Source: Gemmatimonas sp.
Lineage (GTDB): Bacteria; Gemmatimonadota; Gemmatimonadetes; Gemmatimonadales; Gemmatimonadaceae
Reading direction: 5' to 3'
Length of the DNA stretch: 64,000 bases
Assembly (NCBI GenBank): GCA_013822425.1
Contig: PNKL01000011.1
Location: 1-64,000, forward strand
Shown here one piece after another: positions 60,318 to 64,000 of the stretch. The notes beneath the pieces were generated by a model. It worked only from the letters and a program-made list of their open reading frames with translations. It was not told the origin of the DNA and did no database searches. Made by a program: the position numbers and the translations under genes. Numbering within the stretch: the first letter of the stretch is position 1; every line of letters starts with the position of its first letter.

Positions 60318-61460
60318 TCACACGATCTCGATCGGACGTCCCGACAGCCGCGCAATGAGCCCGATGCGGAACGTGACGTCGGTCCACCGCTCTTCACCCG
60401 CCGCGTGCACTTCGAGCGGGAAGAACGGCCAGACAAACGGATTCGTCGTCTTGGGTGTCGCCATTCCCTTGTGCGGATGCCAGACACCGTCCCGGCCGCA
60501 ATCGTCCACGAACCGCTCGTACATCTTCGACCAGTTCTCGTTGCGTCGCAGGAAGTTCAGGCGGGCCATCGTCTCCAGCCAGGCGAGCGCCATCGGAATG
60601 TCCGCATCCACTGCGTTGCGGTGCGGCAGCATGTCACCCAGCACGAAGAGCGGAACGGGCAGGTGCTTCTTGCCGACGATCTGGATGGCCTCCTGCCGCG
60701 GCAGGGGGCGCGTGAGGTACTCGTACAGCGTTTCCATCGACGTGTAGTACTCGCTGCGGAACAACGGCATGTGGGCAAGCATCTGCAGCGCGTACACCGA
60801 CGGCGGCGCCGCTTCGGCGGCGAGCAACTGCTGATTGCCGACGCGCACCCACGGCTTCTGCCCCAGCGGCGAGTCGAGGAAGTCCATGATCCGTTCCAGC
60901 GTCCGACGCGCCAGCCCGCGCACACGCGGATCCGACTCGAACCCCGCCTGGGCCAGCGTCGCCCCTGCGGCTTCGCGCAGCAGCCGGCGATGGTGCGCGG
61001 CGACCTCCGGCTCCAGGGACTTGCCCGGCTTCGGCTGGAACTCGTAGAGCTGCGCCGTGTCCTCGTCCTCCGCCAGCAGGCGGAACAGCGCACGCCGCGC
61101 CTGATACACGGCTGGCGAGTCCTTGTCCCAGCCGCACTCGAGCAGGCGGCGCACGGCGTTGATGCTGCCGAGACCGTCAATCCCGCCCTTCGAGGGCAAC
61201 GTGAGCATCGCACCATTCCACGTGCCGTCGTACGACTGCCGAATGGCGATCTCGACGGCTGGCCGGTGGAAGTACGGCGTGTTCGCGTATGACGCCGGGA
61301 GCTGGTCGCCGAGCTTGGCCACCTCGGTGACGGCGCGATACTGAATCGGGAGCGCCGCATGTCCGAGAATCCAACCGAACGGAAAGACCACCGGCGTCGG
61401 CGGGGGCGGCGGGGGCAGTGGCGGAAACAGCGGAATGGTTGGAACGACGAGTGAATTCAA
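60318..61460 (-). CDS. Conserved protein of unknown function with proline-rich N-terminus
   Basis: 380 residues. An unusual N-terminal polyproline tract (FPPLPPPPPPTPVVFPFG) precedes an all-helical body. Segments of note are SKGGIDGLGSINAVRRLLECGWDKDSPAV, GVRVGNQQLLAAEAAPPSVYALQ-like helical repeats, and a C-terminal TTNPFVWPFFPLEVHAAGEERWTDV. The helical-pair pattern recalls alpha/alpha toroid folds, such as prenyltransferase- or squalene-cyclase-like folds, but no catalytic motif is recognised. It is divergent from the haloalkane-dehalogenase-like hydrolase gene across a 168-bp AT-richer gap. Confidence 0.55.
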   Translation of the reverse strand: MNSLVVPTIPLFPPLPPPPPPTPVVFPFGWILGHAALPIQYRAVTEVAKLGDQLPASYANTPYFHRPAVEIAIRQSYDGTWNGAMLTLPSKGGIDGLGSINAVRRLLECGWDKDSPAVYQARRALFRLLAEDEDTAQLYEFQPKPGKSLEPEVAAHHRRLLREAAGATLAQAGFESDPRVRGLARRTLERIMDFLDSPLGQKPWVRVGNQQLLAAEAAPPSVYALQMLAHMPLFRSEYYTSMETLYEYLTRPLPRQEAIQIVGKKHLPVPLFVLGDMLPHRNAVDADIPMALAWLETMARLNFLRRNENWSKMYERFVDDCGRDGVWHPHKGMATPKTTNPFVWPFFPLEVHAAGEERWTDVTFRIGLIARLSGRPIEIV

Positions 61461-61628
61461 CTCTCTAAACTCCGTTCTAACTTGTTGGCATTATTGGATA
61501 TAGCCACATTCTGCGGCCACGCCTTGCCAAAGATTGCGTAACTATACTCCTTTTGACGCAAAACGCCAGAGTGATGCACGCATCTTTCCCGCCTTGAAAG
61601 CGCGCGAGCGCGGGGGAGAATTGCGCAG

Positions 61629-62444
61629 ATGCGCGGTGAATTCCTCGACCTGGCTGGACGCCGGCTTTACTACTACGCCGCCGGCACACGCGGCGTCGGG
61701 GACCCCGTGCTCTTTCTGCATGGATTTCCTACGTCGTCCTATCTCTGGAACGACGTCGTACGTTTCATGCCCGACGGATACCGCCTCATCGTGCTCGACC
61801 AGCTGGGGTTCGGGCGCAGTGATCGGCCGGACGGTGCCGCCGTTTCCGTTTCGGCGCACGCAGCGCGTGCCCTCGCCGTGCTCGATACGCTGCAGGTGCC
61901 GCGTGCCTGCCTCGTGGGACATGACTTTGGCGGTGCAGTGGCACAGTGGATCGCCGTGCACGCCCCCGACCGCGTGACGCACATGGCGCTCGTCAACAGC
62001 GTCGGACTCGACGCATGGCCGCGCTGGCCCACGCGCGCAGCGCGCGCGCTCCTCGGCATCGCCTACCGCTTGCCTGCACCACTGCTGGCCGGCGAAGCCT
62101 ACGCGTCGCTGCTGCGTGGCTTTGCCGACCGCGACGAGGGAAGGCATGCACTCGACCATTTCCTGCGCCCGTTCGCGCAGCGCGCCGGTCGCGAGGCCCT
62201 GCTCGCGCACCTCGCTGCGCAGCGGCCGGACGAAACGGCCACCCTCGCTCTCGGCTCGGTGCGCGCGCCAACCGCCATCGTCCACGGGGCTCGCGATCCG
62301 TTCGTCACGGGGGCGATCAGCCGCGGGCTGCAAGCAGCGATACCCGGTGCCACGCTTGACGTGATCCGGGACGGCTCACACTTCCTGCCACTCGATGCAC
62401 CCGACCGCGTCGCTGCCGCGATGTCCGCACTGCTCACCCGGTAG
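61629..62444 (+). CDS. Alpha/beta hydrolase, haloalkane-dehalogenase/epoxide-hydrolase-like
   Basis: 271 residues. Motifs are VLFLHGFPTSSYLWNDVV, VLDQLGFGRSDRP, the nucleophile elbow LVGHDFGGAVAQWIA (nucleophilic Asp, as in dehalogenases and epoxide hydrolases), and late IVHGARDPFVTG and IRDGSHFLPLDAPDRVA with the catalytic His. The Asp nucleophile distinguishes it from the Ser hydrolase at 59384. Substrate unknown. The start lies after AT-rich sequence that could hold a promoter. Confidence 0.85.
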   Translation: MRGEFLDLAGRRLYYYAAGTRGVGDPVLFLHGFPTSSYLWNDVVRFMPDGYRLIVLDQLGFGRSDRPDGAAVSVSAHAARALAVLDTLQVPRACLVGHDFGGAVAQWIAVHAPDRVTHMALVNSVGLDAWPRWPTRAARALLGIAYRLPAPLLAGEAYASLLRGFADRDEGRHALDHFLRPFAQRAGREALLAHLAAQRPDETATLALGSVRAPTAIVHGARDPFVTGAISRGLQAAIPGATLDVIRDGSHFLPLDAPDRVAAAMSALLTR

Positions 62445-62450
62445 CGACAG

Positions 62451-63257
62451 CTAGCGGCTGTTCGTCCAGAGCAGGATCGTGAGGCACGCCTGTGCATCGT
62501 CGAACCGCGACGGCACCGAGCTGCGCCCCCGGTAGACCTCCACGGCCCACACCTGTTCCGGCAAGTACTCCGATAGAATGTGAAAGCGTCCGGTGTAGCT
62601 CGTCTCGACCTTGAGGCCGTCCACCCACAGCACCGATTTGGCCTGGGCAAGGCCGGCATCGCACCGACGCGTGGTAACCTGGTCGTAGCCGGGCCCCTCC
62701 CTGACGGTGATGCCCGGCACCCTGGCCAGCAGATACGCGAGGCGTCGGATGTGCGAGTTCTCGATGTCCACACGATCGAAGTACGAACCGAGTCCCATGC
62801 GCCGCCGATCGAGGAAGCCGTCGAGCCAGGTCGGCCGAAAGTTCTTCATCACCTTGCTCGACTCGATCACGACCACTTCGGGCAGGGCCTGCGCGGCCCG
62901 GTCCATCGTGATGGTGCCCTCCCATAGGTCACCGGCGGTCACGGCGAGCCGGAAGCGGATGGGGACGAAGCCGATCTTGCGCACGAGCACCTCGTGCACC
63001 CCGGGTGCCACTGGATCAAAGGCGAAGCGCCCCTTGCGGTCCGTCGCATTCTTGAGCGTATCGCCGAGCAGGACCTCCGCGTCCTCGAGCGCCTTCTCGT
63101 CGGGACCCAGAACCTTGCCGGTCACCATCGCCGGCGGTGCGGCAATCTCCGCTCTGGTTGGCACCTTCTGCGCGTCGGCGGGTCGCGCAAGCGGCGACAG
63201 CGCGACGCATGCCCCGGCCGCAACGCCCAGTCCGTACCGATGAGCAGCGGATATCAT
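62451..63257 (-). CDS. Exported protein with carboxypeptidase-regulatory domain and TonB plug-like C-terminus
   Basis: 268 residues with a signal peptide (VAAGACVALSPLARPADA). A beta domain like the CarboxypepD_reg fold (GKVLGPDEKALEDAEVLLGD, GRFAFDPVAPGVHEVLVRKIGF) is followed by a plug-like segment (RRLAYLLARVPGITVREG) and a cysteine pair (RRCDAGLAQAKSV and DDAQACLTI). No barrel follows, so this is a stand-alone plug-type protein, perhaps periplasmic or outer-membrane associated. It is convergent with the hydrolase gene at 61629. Confidence 0.7.
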   Translation of the reverse strand: MISAAHRYGLGVAAGACVALSPLARPADAQKVPTRAEIAAPPAMVTGKVLGPDEKALEDAEVLLGDTLKNATDRKGRFAFDPVAPGVHEVLVRKIGFVPIRFRLAVTAGDLWEGTITMDRAAQALPEVVVIESSKVMKNFRPTWLDGFLDRRRMGLGSYFDRVDIENSHIRRLAYLLARVPGITVREGPGYDQVTTRRCDAGLAQAKSVLWVDGLKVETSYTGRFHILSEYLPEQVWAVEVYRGRSSVPSRFDDAQACLTILLWTNSR

Positions 63258-63331
63258 GTGAGGACCTCCCGATGACGCGGATTCACGACTCCTTCCCGGG
63301 CGACCTTATCATCTCGTAGTAGCCGCGGCCG

Positions 63332-64000
63332 CTACCGGATCTTCTGCACTTCCTCCGCGACTTCGAGCGCGCGCTCGATTTCGGCCACGACCGCGCGCGC
63401 ATCCTGCGTCTGGAACGTCGCGTCCGACATCTGCGACTGCAATCCGCTCGAGCGCAGCTTGAGCAGGTCGTACTTCATGGTGTCGAGCACCAGCGAGGCA
63501 TGGTCGAGCTGCGCCGCTACCGTATCGCGGCGTCCCGCCAGGTCGGCAAGCGTTTGCCGCTGCCGCTCGAGCAGGGTGACCCGCCGCTCCTTGTCGGGCG
63601 CGCCATCGGCCAGCGCACGCGCATCGGCCAGGCGCTGGTCGAGCCGTGCGATCGCCTCGGGCGAGGCATCCTGGTCGAGCTGATGCAGCCCGCCGACCAG
63701 GGAGATGATGCGTTCCACGAGACCCGTTACGGTCGGGCCGATGTCGGGAAGCAACTGTTTCTCGGACGCCGGCAGCTTCTCAAGCAAGTCGGTGATGGTG
63801 CGGCGTGCCTCGATGGCGTCCGTGATAGCCCGGCCGTGGCGCCCCACGAGCACCTCGCGTGGCACGTTGGCGAGCAGCGGGTCCGACCCCGGCGGGGGCA
63901 GCGCCCGCACGCCCACGCCAGGACCGGCGACGGACGCGCGCGCGGCCTGCCCTTCGGCGCCGTGCGGACCGCGCCTGAACAACTTGCGCAGCGGGATGCC
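63332..64000 (-). CDS. C-terminal part of a coiled-coil protein (5' end outside window)
   Basis: About 222 residues ending at 63332; the frame is open to the window edge, so the protein starts further right. The visible part begins with a basic stretch (LRKLFRRGPHGAEGQA) and is then mostly helical and charged (RTITDLLEKLPASEKQLLPD, ERRVTLLERQRQTLADLAG), ending EVAEEVQKIR. This suggests a coiled-coil regulatory tail. The N-terminal function is unknown; a kinase-type or receptor-type N-terminus cannot be excluded. Confidence 0.5.
   Translation of the reverse strand, partial: GIPLRKLFRRGPHGAEGQAARASVAGPGVGVRALPPPGSDPLLANVPREVLVGRHGRAITDAIEARRTITDLLEKLPASEKQLLPDIGPTVTGLVERIISLVGGLHQLDQDASPEAIARLDQRLADARALADGAPDKERRVTLLERQRQTLADLAGRRDTVAAQLDHASLVLDTMKYDLLKLRSSGLQSQMSDATFQTQDARAVVAEIERALEVAEEVQKIR

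Noticed and set aside
1-64000. tRNA or rRNA genes, insertion sequences and prophage genes
   Set aside because: No tRNA cloverleaf, rRNA-like conserved segment, transposase or phage structural gene was recognised on either strand by reading. A covariance-model scan would be decisive.

Overview
The window is a GC-rich (roughly two thirds G+C) bacterial chromosome segment with dense genes, many 4-base ATGA overlaps, Tat-exported enzymes, a TonB-dependent receptor, S9 and DUF885 peptidases and small secreted proteins of unknown function. The protein content looks most like Gemmatimonadota. That placement is an inference from gene content, since no rRNA or tRNA gene was seen. No prophage, insertion sequence or CRISPR array was recognised.

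Layout. 1-4811: a purine/hydantoin-type catabolic set, with hyuA-ygfK-ygeY on the minus strand and a divergent carbamate kinase. 5237-8836: an error-prone DNA polymerase (dnaE2) whose reading frame carries three repeat-derived in-frame insertions. 8903-13575: msrA, three DinB-superfamily proteins (one fused to four membrane helices), an NRAMP-like transporter and a Tat-exported TIM-barrel sugar isomerase. 13604-15094: polyphosphate:AMP phosphotransferase. 15225-20150: a GMC dehydrogenase with its gluconate-2-dehydrogenase-type small subunit, a Gfo/Idh/MocA oxidoreductase and proline dehydrogenase. 20205-26117 (minus): DUF1080, MFS transporter, Tat-type Gfo/Idh/MocA oxidoreductase, DUF885 peptidase and cutC. 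Together with 12.7-19.2 kb this reads as oxidation and breakdown of glycosides through 3-keto sugars. 26478-32863: acetyltransferase, acyl-CoA dehydrogenase, a Rieske/b561-like membrane redox module and an ABC-F ATPase. 32932-45884: a long minus-strand run with a TonB receptor, methyltransferase, beta-propeller, fumarylacetoacetase with a coupled unknown protein, S9 peptidase, cupin, TerC, an aldose-epimerase-like protein and long-form ispH. 45935-56774: transhydrogenase-like flavoprotein, thioesterase, yjjX, a CGNR regulator, a damaged SDR, an ECF sigma factor with a good promoter, a DExH helicase with an RGG-rich tail, an AAA+/DUF4143 ATPase with twin operators, and pfkA. 56771-57025: a SelW-like selenoprotein with in-frame TGA, overlapping pfkA. 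57097-64000: small lipoprotein, pilin-like protein, RhlE-type helicase, hydrolases and a partial coiled-coil protein.

Two things stand out. First, the selenoprotein is hidden by its TGA codon and has a credible bSECIS hairpin at the expected distance. Second, a class of hairpin repeats recurs across the window. Short repeated words form long inverted arms at several gene ends, and related material has entered dnaE2 in frame. Two dnaE2 copies share an identical 28-bp core in opposite orientation, flanked by unrelated but near-perfect inverted arms.
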